64,000 nt of DNA from Thereva unica (taxonomy: Eukaryota > Arthropoda > Insecta > Diptera > Therevidae): contig OX465281.1 of NCBI GenBank assembly GCA_949987705.1, forward strand, positions 220,753,978-220,817,977, written 5' to 3'. Shown piece by piece: positions 10,575 to 20,657 of this stretch. Position numbers and translations under genes: made by a program. The notes under the pieces were generated by a model. It was not told the origin of the DNA and searched no databases. It saw only the letters and a program-made list of their open reading frames with translations. Position 1 is the stretch's first letter; each line of letters opens with the position of its first letter.

Positions 10575-12076
10575 AAAAATTTGTTGTCTGTAAAGAGGGT
10601 TTACGGACGATAGTTTAACGTGACAACGTCATGAGAAAACATTGATGAAATGATTGCATACTTTTATGAATAAACTTGAATCATTTATATTAAACTAGCA
10701 AAAACCCGCGTGCGTTGCAACGCCTTTCAATAAAATAAGATTATGAGGACACAGTCTGCGATGGGAAAAACCTATAGTGAAAAAAGAACAAATCTGGGAA
10801 AATTGATTTCGGGAGATGACCGCCATGGACCAAATGATATATTGAGTATACTATATTGCCTATGGTGTTCTACTTATCATACTCTTTCATTTGATACCCA
10901 TGTCGAAGGGGTTGTGAAGAAAATATTAATCCGCACTCTTGAGATGGCCGCTATGGACCAAACGATATATTGAGTATACTATATTGCATATGGTGTTCTA
11001 CTTATCATACTCTCTCATTTGATACCCATCTAGAAGGAGTTGTGAAGAAAATGGTAAACCGCCCTTTTGAGATGGCCGCCATGGACCAAATTATAAATTG
11101 AGTATACTATATTGCTTATGGTGTTCTACTTTTCATAGCCTTTCATTTGATACCCATGTCTCGGGTGTTGTGAAGAAAATCGCAATCCGCCCTCTTGAGA
11201 TGGCCGCCATGAATCTAAAGACATGGTCTATGGCATTCTTCTTATAATGCCCTTTCATTTGATACCAATGTCGAGGGGGGAGTGAAGAAAATGATCATCC
11301 TCCCTCTTGAGATGACCGCCATGGACCAAACGATATATTGAGTATACTATATTGCTTATGGTGTTCTACTTATCATACCCTTTCATTTGAAATCCATATC
11401 GAGAGGTGTGAAAATATCGGTAATCCAACCTCTGGAGATGGCCGCTATGGACCAAACGATATATATTGAGTATATTGAGTACTCTCTCATTTGATACCCA
11501 TCTCGAAGGGGTTGTTAAGAAAATGGTAATCCGCCCGCTTGAGATGATCGCCATGGACCAAACGATATATTGAGTATACTTTATTGCCTATGGTGTTCTA
11601 CTTATCATACTCTTTCATTCGATATCCATGTCGAAGGTGTTGTGAAGAAAATGGTAATCCGCATTCTTGAGGTGGCCGCTATGGACCAAGCGACATATTG
11701 AGTATACTATATTGCTTATATTGTTCTACTTATCATACTCTTTCATTGGATACCCATTTCGAATGGGTTGTGAAGAAAATGGTCATCTGCTCTCTTGTGA
11801 TGACTGCCATGGACCAAACGATATATTGAGTATACTATATTGCTTTTGGTGTTCTACTTACCATAACCTTTCATTTGATATCCATGTCGAGGGGTTGTAA
11901 AGAAAATGGTAATCCGCCCTCTTGAGATGGCTGCTATGGACCAAGCGCCTGCTTTTGAAATTTTTTTGCTATAAACCTCACGGAGCCCGAGACCTTTCCA
12001 ACGAATGCAAAACCGTGGAAATCGGATCGTGCGTTCTCTAATTATAGCGTCTGGAAGGAAAACCCGACTTATTTTT
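10575..12076 (+). repeat. Left arm (1,502 bp) of a long palindrome in a Helentron-like composite
   Basis: Every base I compared pairs with the right arm: coordinates sum to 24525 for 10700-12076 against 12449-13825, and to 26941 for 10575-10704 against 16237-16366. Constant sums mean no insertion or deletion. Marker ORFs are identical in the two arms. The arm contains about ten units of a 128-bp tandem repeat (10760-11945; GAGATGGCCGC starts near 10813, 10941, 11069, 11197, 11309, 11435, 11541, 11669, 11797 and 11924). The boundary segment reads ACTAGCAAAAACCCGCGTGC from 10695. Confidence 0.95.
10760..11945. repeat. 128-bp tandem repeat array (left arm)
   Basis: Unit landmarks in order are TTGAGATGGCCGCCATGG, ACGATATATTGAGTATACTA, GGTGTTCTACTTATCATA, TTTCATTTGATACCCATGTC and GTTGTGAAGAAAATGGTAAT. 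Spacing is almost always 126-129 bp, with two short units (112 and 106 bp). The inverted copy occupies about 12580-13766. The same repeat recurs at the right edge of the window from about 62990. ORFs running through it are not genes. Confidence 0.92.
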
Positions 12077-12453
12077 GACGTGACAACGTCTATTAAAACG
12101 ATGAACGCCGGCTGCATGCACGAAAAATGATGACTCATTGTCCCGTTATGTCCCGTTATGTCCCGTTATCTCCCGAAGTAATTTTAAAAAATTGATCGTA
12201 GTAATCTTAAAAATTTGATTAAAATTGTCAATATTAATTAGATTAAATTATTGTCAAATTGTCAACAATAAGCAAAGCAAGCCAAACACTCTGTCTCCTA
12301 ACTGGGTGCCGGTGTATAAGAAAATAGTGAACATTACACTGACGAAAACCGTGAAATGCAAACGAAAACAGTTTCCTTGCGTTCCTGCTTGTGCTACTAC
12401 CATTCACAAGTCGCAAGGTGGGACGTTTACTGTTATTATCTATAATATAAAAA
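12070..12453 (+). pseudogene. Central core with Pif1/Helitron helicase C-terminal fragment
   Basis: This 372-bp core (12077-12448), plus flanking T5 and A5 runs, lies between the two arms. From 12225 it encodes a fragment with NWVPVYKK followed by [20 protein letters not shown]. The latter is the late helicase motif (T-x-H-K-S-Q-G) of Pif1/RecD-type helicases found in Helitron and Helentron proteins. The plus-strand frame then runs out into the right arm (to 12671), where the sequence is not helicase-like. Just upstream is a triple TCCCGTTATG direct repeat (12141-12170). Only a short piece of the helicase is present, with no Rep domain, so this is a captured or residual fragment. Confidence 0.72.
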
Positions 12454-13825
12454 TAAGTCGGGTTTTCCTTCCAGACGCTATAATTAGAGAACGCACGATC
12501 CGATTTCCACGGTTTTGCATTCGTTGGAAAGGTCTCGGGCTCCGTGAGGTTTATAGCAAAAAAATTTCAAAAGCAGGCGCTTGGTCCATAGCAGCCATCT
12601 CAAGAGGGCGGATTACCATTTTCTTTACAACCCCTCGACATGGATATCAAATGAAAGGTTATGGTAAGTAGAACACCAAAAGCAATATAGTATACTCAAT
12701 ATATCGTTTGGTCCATGGCAGTCATCACAAGAGAGCAGATGACCATTTTCTTCACAACCCATTCGAAATGGGTATCCAATGAAAGAGTATGATAAGTAGA
12801 ACAATATAAGCAATATAGTATACTCAATATGTCGCTTGGTCCATAGCGGCCACCTCAAGAATGCGGATTACCATTTTCTTCACAACACCTTCGACATGGA
12901 TATCGAATGAAAGAGTATGATAAGTAGAACACCATAGGCAATAAAGTATACTCAATATATCGTTTGGTCCATGGCGATCATCTCAAGCGGGCGGATTACC
13001 ATTTTCTTAACAACCCCTTCGAGATGGGTATCAAATGAGAGAGTACTCAATATACTCAATATATATCGTTTGGTCCATAGCGGCCATCTCCAGAGGTTGG
13101 ATTACCGATATTTTCACACCTCTCGATATGGATTTCAAATGAAAGGGTATGATAAGTAGAACACCATAAGCAATATAGTATACTCAATATATCGTTTGGT
13201 CCATGGCGGTCATCTCAAGAGGGAGGATGATCATTTTCTTCACTCCCCCCTCGACATTGGTATCAAATGAAAGGGCATTATAAGAAGAATGCCATAGACC
13301 ATGTCTTTAGATTCATGGCGGCCATCTCAAGAGGGCGGATTGCGATTTTCTTCACAACACCCGAGACATGGGTATCAAATGAAAGGCTATGAAAAGTAGA
13401 ACACCATAAGCAATATAGTATACTCAATTTATAATTTGGTCCATGGCGGCCATCTCAAAAGGGCGGTTTACCATTTTCTTCACAACTCCTTCTAGATGGG
13501 TATCAAATGAGAGAGTATGATAAGTAGAACACCATATGCAATATAGTATACTCAATATATCGTTTGGTCCATAGCGGCCATCTCAAGAGTGCGGATTAAT
13601 ATTTTCTTCACAACCCCTTCGACATGGGTATCAAATGAAAGAGTATGATAAGTAGAACACCATAGGCAATATAGTATACTCAATATATCATTTGGTCCAT
13701 GGCGGTCATCTCCCGAAATCAATTTTCCCAGATTTGTTCTTTTTTCACTATAGGTTTTTCCCATCGCAGACTGTGTCCTCATAATCTTATTTTATTGAAA
13801 GGCGTTGCAACGCACGCGGGTTTTT
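12449..13825 (-). repeat. Right arm of the palindrome, inner 1,377 bp
   Basis: Exact reverse complement, as far as I compared, of 10700-12076. The arm stops at a T run where a non-LTR retrotransposon is inserted, and resumes at 16242 to complete the 1,502-bp arm (ending 16366). The left arm has no such insertion. Confidence 0.95.
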
Positions 13826-13964
13826 TTTTTTTTTTTTTTTTTTTTTATATGAAAAAACCAAGCTTAGGTGTAACCCTTTGTACTACCAGTCCGTCATGTC
13901 GTTCAGTTCATGGTGCAATGTCTAGTAGTAGCTTGGTTTGAAGAATAGAGGAGAATAGGAAAGG

Positions 13965-15284
13965 TTAGAGGGGGTCTGGAGGGTGTAGAAGAAAATGACG
14001 ATGAACCTCACGTTTGAACTCTGAGATGTTGTACGAGTTCGGAAATACCGACTGCGGGAGATCATTCCACAATCGAGTTGTTCTATTCATAAACGAACTT
14101 CTGAACCGTATTGTGCGTGAACGAGGGGGCTGTAGGGTATGGGGGTGAGCCGAGCGGGCTAGTCTTGTGTTGCGGGAAAAGTGTTGCCGTGCAGGCAGGA
14201 GGTCCTGAATTTCGGTGGAACAGTCGCCATGGTAATAGCGATAAAGTATGGAGAGGGCTGCTACATTCCTACGGTGGCTCAAGGTGTCTATGGAGGCGCG
14301 AAAGGGGCCATCACCAATGAGTTTGAGGGCACGATTTTGCACCTTGTCGAGACAAGCCAAGGTGGTTTTTGGGGCGCCTGCCCAGATATGTGAGTTGTAT
14401 TCGAGGCGCGGCCGAATGTAGGATTTGTATATTGTAGCCAGTGCGGCTGGCTGGAGGAGTAACTTGCATCTCTTGAGAAATCCAAGGCATTGGGAGGCTT
14501 GTTTGGCGATTTGGAATATGTGATCGTTCCATCGCAGATGCTCCGTTAAAGTTACCCCTAGGATGTTGAGAGTTGAGTCAGCCGTTAGGTTCTCTCCATC
14601 CACCGAGACAGGAGGAAGGTCGGTACAATTTTTGTTGGAGATCAGACAGTGCTTCGTTTTTGTGGCATTGAATTCGACGCGGTTCATTTCGCCCCAATGA
14701 AGAATCGATTCGATATCCCGGTTGATCGAAGCCGACATCAGTTGACGGTGGTAAAGACAAGGTCTGGCACGTGCTTGTCTTATATTGTCGAAGGAGTAAG
14801 AGAAATTCAGAGTACCGTCATCAGCGAAGCAGTGAAGTGGGTTGGAGGGGATTGAGAGCAGATCATTAATGAAGATTAGAAAAAGTGCGGGTGAAAGAAT
14901 TGACCCCTGGGGAACTCCGGCCGAAATGGCGTGGGGGTTGGATTCGACGCCATCCAATACTACCTTGATTGAACGGCCTGAAAGAAAGCTCTTAATCCAG
15001 TTCCTTAGAACTAAGTGTATACCAATAGCTTGGAGTTTATTCAACAGAGCTGGGTGCCATACTCTGTCAAAAGCCTTTGATATATCTAGAGCAACTAGGC
15101 TAGACTCACCAAAGCTGTGAATGCTTTGGTTGATACGCTCGGTTAAACACACAAGCAGATCGCCAGTAGACCGTTTAGATCTGAAGCCGTATTGCCTGTC
15201 GTGTATAATTTGGTTGGATTCTAGATATTTCATCAGCCTTTTATTGATTATTGTCTCCATGATTTTGGAGAGAACAGAAGCCAT
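13965..15284 (-). CDS. Reverse transcriptase ORF, N-terminally truncated (439 aa)
   Basis: Copies element RNA into DNA at the target site in this class of retrotransposon. Visible motifs are QYGFRSKRST at about residues 31-40, the first catalytic Asp in LVALDISKAFDRVW (D67), GVPQGSILSPALFLIFINDL at 123-142, and the catalytic box CFADDG at 152-157 (FADD rather than YADD). The thumb has HCLISNK and NILGVTLTEHLRW, and the C-terminal tail has TRLWNDLPQSVFPNSYN. The ORF starts inside the fingers, with motif ASVLSKIMETIINKRL, so the earlier RT part is missing. It overlaps the endonuclease ORF out of frame at 15241-15284. The frame is open to the stop but cannot be a complete ORF2 product. Confidence 0.85.
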   Translation of the reverse strand: MASVLSKIMETIINKRLMKYLESNQIIHDRQYGFRSKRSTGDLLVCLTERINQSIHSFGESSLVALDISKAFDRVWHPALLNKLQAIGIHLVLRNWIKSFLSGRSIKVVLDGVESNPHAISAGVPQGSILSPALFLIFINDLLSIPSNPLHCFADDGTLNFSYSFDNIRQARARPCLYHRQLMSASINRDIESILHWGEMNRVEFNATKTKHCLISNKNCTDLPPVSVDGENLTADSTLNILGVTLTEHLRWNDHIFQIAKQASQCLGFLKRCKLLLQPAALATIYKSYIRPRLEYNSHIWAGAPKTTLACLDKVQNRALKLIGDGPFRASIDTLSHRRNVAALSILYRYYHGDCSTEIQDLLPARQHFSRNTRLARSAHPHTLQPPRSRTIRFRSSFMNRTTRLWNDLPQSVFPNSYNISEFKREVHRHFLLHPPDPL

Positions 15285-15825
15285 TTGAGTAATTTAGCCA
15301 ATGTACATTGTGAACGTTGAAATCACCCGCAACAATGATTTCGCTTTCCGGGTGGGAAAATAAAAATCCGGAAATCTGTTCAGAAATAGCATCGAAAGCT
15401 GAGGTGGTGGCCTCATTACTAATATTAGGACTCCTATATAAAAAACAGAAAAATATGACGTGGCTATGGATAATTATTTTAATCCAAAGATGATTAAAAT
15501 CCGAGGATGTACTACTGTACACCTTCTGAAAGGCCACGTCATTCCTAATATAAATGGCTAATCCCCTATGGGCGGAAAAGTTGTGCACTAAATTATACCC
15601 TGTTACCTGAAATCGATCTAAATCAAGATCTGGTAACACTTGGGTTTCACTCAGTGCGAAAATAGCAGGGGTATGGAGGAGTAACTCGCACGTAACGGCT
15701 AGGAAGTTCGCATTCAGTCCCCGAATGTTACAAAAATTGATTATAAAATCATTGTCACTTTGGGGACTGTTTATCGTGAGGTCCATGACCTCATTTGTAG
15801 CCGGCCGCACCGGCGATGCATCCAT
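15241..15825 (-). pseudogene. Truncated apurinic-type endonuclease domain of the same element
   Basis: Encodes the first two thirds of the ORF2 endonuclease: INFCNIRGLNANFLAVTCEL, then ALSETQV (catalytic Glu), HRGLAIYIRNDVAF, and AGDFNVHNVHWL (catalytic D-x-N). Right after HWLNYSN the DNA switches to sequence that is RT in another frame, so the rest of EN (the usual SDH box) and the EN-RT linker are deleted. The frame then continues as meaningless residues to 15241. An endonuclease lacking its final His should not nick DNA. Confidence 0.8.
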
Positions 15826-16236
15826 CGGAGCTAACGGGAGTAGCCTTGTTGCAGTGTTATGCCTGCTAAAACAAGACGACTCCCATCAGCTGACCGATTG
15901 AGGCTGCAGCGCCGGAGCGACCGGCAGGAAGCGCGGGAAGCGGGTGGAAGAAACTTACGTGTTGTCCGTCGGTCCTTCGGTTATTGTTGTTGTTGTTGGT
16001 GGCCTTTGCTTGGTTTTTTGTTTATGTTTTATAATTATTTTTTTTATGTTATTGTTTGTTTTTGATTTATGGTATTATTTTGTGGTTTATTAATTTGTTT
16101 TTAAGTTTTTATGTGTTATAAGTTTTTTTGTTTTTTGTGTTGTTTTTGTAGTTAAATTTATTGTTTCGGTTTTTGCGTTATAATGGGACTGGCGACAACA
16201 CACGCCCGCACTTCACCGAGGCTCAGTCCAGACTTC

Positions 16237-16366
16237 TTTTTGCTAGTTTAATATAAATGATTCAAGTTTATTCATAAAAGTATGCAATCATTTCATCAAT
16301 GTTTTCTCATGACGTTGTCACGTTAAACTATCGTCCGTAAACCCTCTTTACAGACAACAAATTTTT
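16237..16366 (-). repeat. Outer 130 bp of the palindrome's right arm
   Basis: Reverse complement of 10575-10704 without mismatch as far as I compared, including TGCTAGTTTAATATAAATGA and the ACGTTGTCACGT motif. It continues the right arm after the retrotransposon insertion. Confidence 0.93.
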
Positions 16367-16745
16367 ATATTATAGATAATAACAGTAAACGTCCCACCTT
16401 GCGACTTGTGAATGGTAGTAGCACAAGCAGGAACGCAAGGAAACTGTTTTCGTTTGCATTTCACGGTTTTCGTCAGTGTAATGTTCACTATTTTCTTATA
16501 CACCGGCACCCAGTTAGGAGACAGAGTGTTTGGCTTGCTTTGCTTATTGTTGACAATTTGACAATAATTTAATCTAATTAATATTGACAATTTTAATCAA
16601 ATTTTTAAGATTACTACGATCAATTTTTTAAAATTACTTCGGGAGATAACGGGACATAACGGGACATAACGGGACAATGAGTCATCATTTTTCGTGCATG
16701 CAGCCGGCGTTCATCGTTTTAATAGACGTTGTCACGTCAAAAATA
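16362..16745 (-). pseudogene. Second, inverted copy of the helicase core
   Basis: Coordinates sum to 28815 with 12070-12453, so this 384-bp block is the reverse complement of the central core with no indel. The minus-strand frame 16348-16590 repeats [20 protein letters not shown]. It joins the end of the right arm through a shared TTTTT (16362-16366). The overall order is therefore arm, core, inverted arm, inverted core. Confidence 0.9.
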
Positions 16746-18004
16746 CACAGTATCTACCTAAAATTCAATTCGTTTTTCATTAATTTTGTGCAATGCTCTC
16801 TTAAATCTCTTATACATATATAATTAATCTGTTAGTCTCCAGAGATTTTTTTAAATTAGGTTTTGTATTACCTTAAGGCATAAAAGCACGTCGTCGTAAG
16901 GATATAACAACAAAATAAATTAAAGAGGAAAAAAATCTAAACCAAAGAGCTGCTTTTTAATATTCAAAAGCATTCATTAAGTTCATATTAGATTTAATCA
17001 GAATCTGTAGGTTTCACCTCCATCAGCTTAACGTTCTGAGAATTTCCCCGCAAAAAAAAAACCTGATATGAAAATCTTTCCTGAAGTCAACAGAATTCTT
17101 TTAATAGAAAAGAAATTCCCAAAACCTCAAGTCCCCAAAAACAAAAAGTCTTCATGAAGTTTATTTACGTTATGTAACAAGTAAGTTGCTTGCTTGAATC
17201 CAATATAAAACAAAACTCTAAGGAATCGTCCTACCTTTGTGTGCTGCCAAAAGCGCTCCTGCAGGAGCATAGGCATCGTCTCCAGGTACGTACACAACTG
17301 TTGCGGAACGAAATTGACTACGACCACACATTTTCTTCTTATTTTTATTTTCTTGGAGGGAGCTGCTCCTTTACTCTAACAAGTTGACTGCAATCCAATT
17401 CACGTCTTCCTGCTTTGGATTTAAAAGGAGACGGGCCCAGCCATCCATGCAAATTCACCTTAACCTACAACAACCGAAAATTCGTGTATAATTTGCAGTC
17501 AGTACAAGTAACACTGAAGCAATTACGACCGCAGAACGCCTATTACAACAAGGGTTTAGTACTACCGACATTCCCACCATTCTCTTTCCCGCAGCCAGGA
17601 CGTTTGGGTAAACGATACAGGAACACCTGCTGTATCCTTGCGAGACCTTTTTAATATTCCATTTGCTCTTATGTGAAGGAGGGCAAATTCACCCTTTATA
17701 TGGCTCATTAACAAAAGGAAACAGCGTAAAAGGAGACGCCAGCGCTGCCTGCCACTGAATATTCAGACAAGATGACAATATACATCGAGATTCAAACGAA
17801 AAGGGATATTCTTGACTGTCAAGGATTGCCACCCAAAACACCCCTGTCTAATCTGATTTATTCTCAAAGAGAAATTGACCTCCTCCAGCTGATCTGCCTA
17901 GCAAGTGATGTATTATACTGCAGGACCTTCAATTTCGTGCAAAAAAATCGTTTATTATTAATGTCGACCAACACGACTAGAAATACGGACACATAAAAGT
18001 GTAA
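16746..18004. other. Non-coding, no feature recognised
   Basis: Short ORFs (17415-17654, 17772-17996) have no recognisable domain or repeat context. No splice-bounded exon was identified. Confidence 0.4.
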
Positions 18005-18127
18005 GGGGTCGTCCATTAATTACGGGAGGCGTTTTGGGGAGAAAGGGGGTCGAGCCAAATCTCCCCTAATCTCACATGGGGAGAGGGGGGTCTCGGAAAA
18101 TATCACGTAATTTTTTTCCCTCAAGAA
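18005..18127. mobile_element. MITE of the GGGGTCGTCCAT family
   Basis: Starts GGGGTCGTCCATTAATTACG and ends near CACGTAATTTTTTTCCC, a decayed inverted terminus. The interior contains GTCGAGCCAAATCTC, shared with 21541 and 10455. The better right end is in the 21440-21625 copy. Confidence 0.6.
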
Positions 18128-18267
18128 GCAGGGTAAAATTGCTAGAAAACTGTGTTAAATTAAGTCAATCATGCTTCTCCACTAAAGATTTACTTACAGG
18201 CCGCCGGCAGGCCAGGTCGGCAGGCACGGCCGATGAAGGCTGAGTACTCAGTCTGACTGTGGGATGA

Positions 18268-18325
18268 GGACTTCAGGTATCCGCCTGACAGGCCGACTTC
18301 AGGTATCCGCCTGACAGGACGTGGC
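18268..18325. repeat. 28-bp tandem duplication
   Basis: GACTTCAGGTATCCGCCTGA plus CAGG occurs twice in direct succession within a GC-richer island (18190-18350). Confidence 0.8.
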
Positions 18326-18515
18326 ATGCAGGTGAAGCCATGATTCCCTACATGCACACAGGCGAAGACGACAGTTTAGCATAGTAGGCTGTTAATTTAA
18401 GTGCAACCTTCGCCTCGCTCAAGTGGTGCATACGGAAACGAACAAATATTTCCATCAAAACAAAAGTACACCTTTACCGAAGGTTGATCCTTCCTATTCT
18501 TTTGTATGGACGAAA

Positions 18516-18765
18516 AGGGGGCCTCGGTAGTCTAGCGGTAAGGCGTCTGACTACTATCCCAGAGGTCCCGGGTTCGAATCTCGGCCAGCCCCACGGTCCT
18601 TCGCTTTTTCCACTGTCCCACCCACATAACTTTCCTTCTTTCTTCTCCAGTTTTTACATTCCTGATTCTTCCTGGCATAGCCTTCGCTAGTCCTCTCCCG
18701 CTCCACCAAGCGCATGTCATCGGTTGGCTGATGAGATTCAACTCGTTTCAGGAGGCATAACACTC
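18516..18765 (+). mobile_element. tRNA-derived SINE, copy 1
   Basis: The head (18519-18592) is tRNA-like, with a pol III A box TAGTCTAGCGG (18528-18538) and B box GGTTCGAATCT (18571-18581). It still has a recognisable T-arm and partial acceptor pairing (GGGGC with GCCCC). The body includes CCACGGTCCTTCGC, TTTACATTCCTGATT and CATAGCCTTCGCTAG. The same head and body recur on the opposite strand at 22640-22805, which distinguishes a SINE from an isolated tRNA gene. The 3' limit is uncertain. Confidence 0.78.
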
Positions 18766-18944
18766 CAGCGAGTTGTTTCTTAAATGCCCCGATACCAGAG
18801 TCGCGAAATGGTTGGAAGTAGGTGGAACAAAAATGTCGCGGCTAGGTTGTGGCAGCTCCTTCCTACTTATCTCTCTTTCTACTCTCTATCTATCTTCCTG
18901 CTAGAGCTGCTGTTCGACATCCTATACGAAAAAAAAAGATTGTC

Positions 18945-19590
18945 GAACAGTACAAAGGGGCTTTCCCTAAGCCTATAGTCTATCACATTAAAAAAAATGG
19001 ATCTGAAACGTGGACACTGCTAAAATCGGACCTTAAAGGCCCCCATACACGGTCAAATTGGCTGTACAACCAGATTTTCATCAAACCTATAAGCGCAATG
19101 TATTTTGATCGGCCGACCGGCCCACAATCGATAGTTTTGGTTGTACAACCGCACTTCGCTGTACAACCAATTGGACCGTGTATGGGGGCCTTAAGAAGCT
19201 CAAGGTCTTACAAATGCGATGCTTGAGGCAGATCCTCGGTGTCTCACTCCGCGATCCCCTTCCAAACGGGACAGTTAGACAAAGATGCGATCAACAGACA
19301 CTGATCGAAGATGAAATGCAAAAACGTCGACTACGGTGGTTTGGGCATGTTTGGCGAATAGATGATAGCCGCTTGCCACGTAAACTTCTCTGGCGAGACC
19401 GTCCCGCAGCCTGGATAGTCCAGCGATCGGCACCGAAGAAAACCTGGTTAAAGAATATCGAGGATGACCTAAAGAATCAACGGTTTATCAGTAACCGGGG
19501 CTCGAGACGTTGCCATAAACCGGCAAGAGTGGAAACGAATCGTGACCGGCAGCTAACGGATCAAAGAAGAAGAAGAAGAAGAAGAATTCA
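18945..19590 (+). pseudogene. RTE-like retrotransposon 3' end with (AAG)n tail
   Basis: The frame gives GSETWTLLKSDL before a MITE insertion and KKLKVLQMRCLRQILGVSLR after it, then RLRWFGHVWRIDDSRLPRKL, the usual C-terminal segment of RTE-type ORF2. Removing the MITE (19037-19191) and one TAA leaves a continuous reading frame across the site. A later frame ends INRQEWKRIVTGS followed by stop, then GATCAAAGAAG and an AAG microsatellite (19566-19587), the simple-repeat tail typical of RTE elements. The 5' end is truncated. Confidence 0.82.
19037..19191. mobile_element. Harbinger-like MITE, 155 bp, TAA target duplication
   Basis: Terminal inverted repeats AGGCCCCCATACACGGTC are perfect for 18 bp, flanked by TAA at 19034-19036 and 19192-19194. 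A subterminal TTGTACAACC motif recurs inside in both orientations. It sits inside the RTE-like reading frame. Confidence 0.88.
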
Positions 19591-19630
19591 TGTGCAAAAA
19601 TGTTTATGGCTTCAACGAAAACTGTTGTAA

Positions 19631-19772
19631 AGGCACAAACAGATCGGTGACTGGAAAAATCTTTAAAATACACGGACCACTATATTTGTTGACACAAAGG
19701 GTAATTGGCGCAGAAATTAAATATATGGAAAATTCTCTCGCAGGCGGCCGCCGATTCGGTATGTTTGTGCCT
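19631..19772. mobile_element. MITE, 142 bp, TAA target duplication
   Basis: The left end AGGCACAAACAGATCGG matches the inverted right end CCGATTCGGTATGTTTGTGCCT. TAA lies at 19628-19630 and 19773-19775. The sequence TAAAGGCATAAACAGATTG at 20248 is a further relic of the same terminus. Confidence 0.75.
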
Positions 19773-19775
19773 TAA

Positions 19776-20123
19776 GGCGGCTCCACACTCACGCCGTGAA
19801 CACCCGCGCCAATAAGCCCGAATGCGAGTGTGGATGGTTTTTGCACCTAGTTCGCGCCTTGCTTTCAGGTCGTGGCGTAAATTCATTCGAGTGTTACAAA
19901 ATTTTTTATATGAAGAGGTCAATTGAAACAACTTACGTCCTACCACTCGAGATCTTCAGGCACAAACTGACGACAAATGTCCACACATATAAAGACTTTT
20001 ATCAGTTTTCTTGGACTGCAGGCCCCATCCAGTTGGCGGCCAAGGAGGTGTGTAGTGATACTTGTCATCAAGGCGAAAACTTTCAGGGTACGGCCTGCCG
20101 TCGAACTGTGTGTGAAAGGGGCC
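19776..20123. mobile_element. MITE with TTAA flanks, abutting the previous MITE
   Basis: The ends GGCGGCTCCACACTC and the reverse complement of GTGTGTGAAAGGGGCC are imperfect inverted repeats. TTAA lies at 19772-19775 and 20124-20127. Within it, 19893-19950 matches one side of the hairpin element at 43475-43599 (ATGAAGAGGTCAATTG, ACAACTTACGT). Boundaries are less certain than for its neighbour. Confidence 0.5.
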
Positions 20124-20657
20124 TTAAGATTTGGCTAAATCTTATACCAAATTTTTTATACGAATGCCAGAAAGTAGTATAGTAGCTCCTCGATTGTTTA
20201 ACCGAAACAAATGCGCGACTCGACGAATGCAGCGTCATACGAGCCAAGTAAAGGCATAAACAGATTGACGCGGAGGTTTTAATGGTGTTTTGTCCGGTTG
20301 TTCTCTAACCTCTTTTTTTAAGGGAGGATTGCTGAGAGCTCACGAGTTGTCCAAGGTCGTGTGAGAACAAACACCTTCTTACAAAATGACATTTCTTTAT
20401 TCATACAAAAAATCCTTAGACACTCTCTTAAATCTAAGTAACTAGCTACGGGTTAACTCTAGATTCATGCTTCTTACTAATGTATTGCTAAGCAGCTATC
20501 TACATTACTATATTCTACATGTGCGTAAGCTGGGGTCAGTGGTATCACTGGTGCGGTCTAGGAGGATATGTGTGTAATGCGGTGTTCGGTATGTTGTCGG
20601 TCTTATATCTGGTCATACCGTGACACTGGTATAGGAAATGCTGCCGGGAACAGCGTC

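Larger units (their letters stand above)
13821..16236 (-). mobile_element. Non-LTR retrotransposon (Jockey/CR1-like) inserted in the right arm
   Basis: Minus-strand element with its poly(A) tail showing as T26 at 13821-13846. The 3' UTR resembles that of the fragment at 1531-2020. The 5' end is near 16236 (minus strand GAAGTCTGGACTGAGCCTCG). Removing it joins …GCGGG-TTTTT to GCTAGTTTAA and restores exactly the sequence of the opposite arm, so TTTTT (13821-13825 and 16237-16241) is the apparent target duplication. The 5' part (15860-16236) is A/C-rich on its own strand with no clear ORF1. Confidence 0.88.

Noticed and set aside
10743..13782. Identical ORF pairs inside the palindrome arms
   Set aside because: They are mirror images created by the inverted arms and run through a 128-bp minisatellite; start and stop fall at repeat phase positions.
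10575..13825. Palindrome as a simple hairpin-read assembly artefact
   Set aside because: Not fully excluded, but the retrotransposon present in only one arm and the extra inverted core beyond it are not what a folded read would produce.
18519..18592. A functional tRNA gene
   Set aside because: The fold is imperfect, especially in the anticodon stem, and the same tRNA-like head with the same non-tRNA body recurs at 22640-22805, so it is a SINE head.
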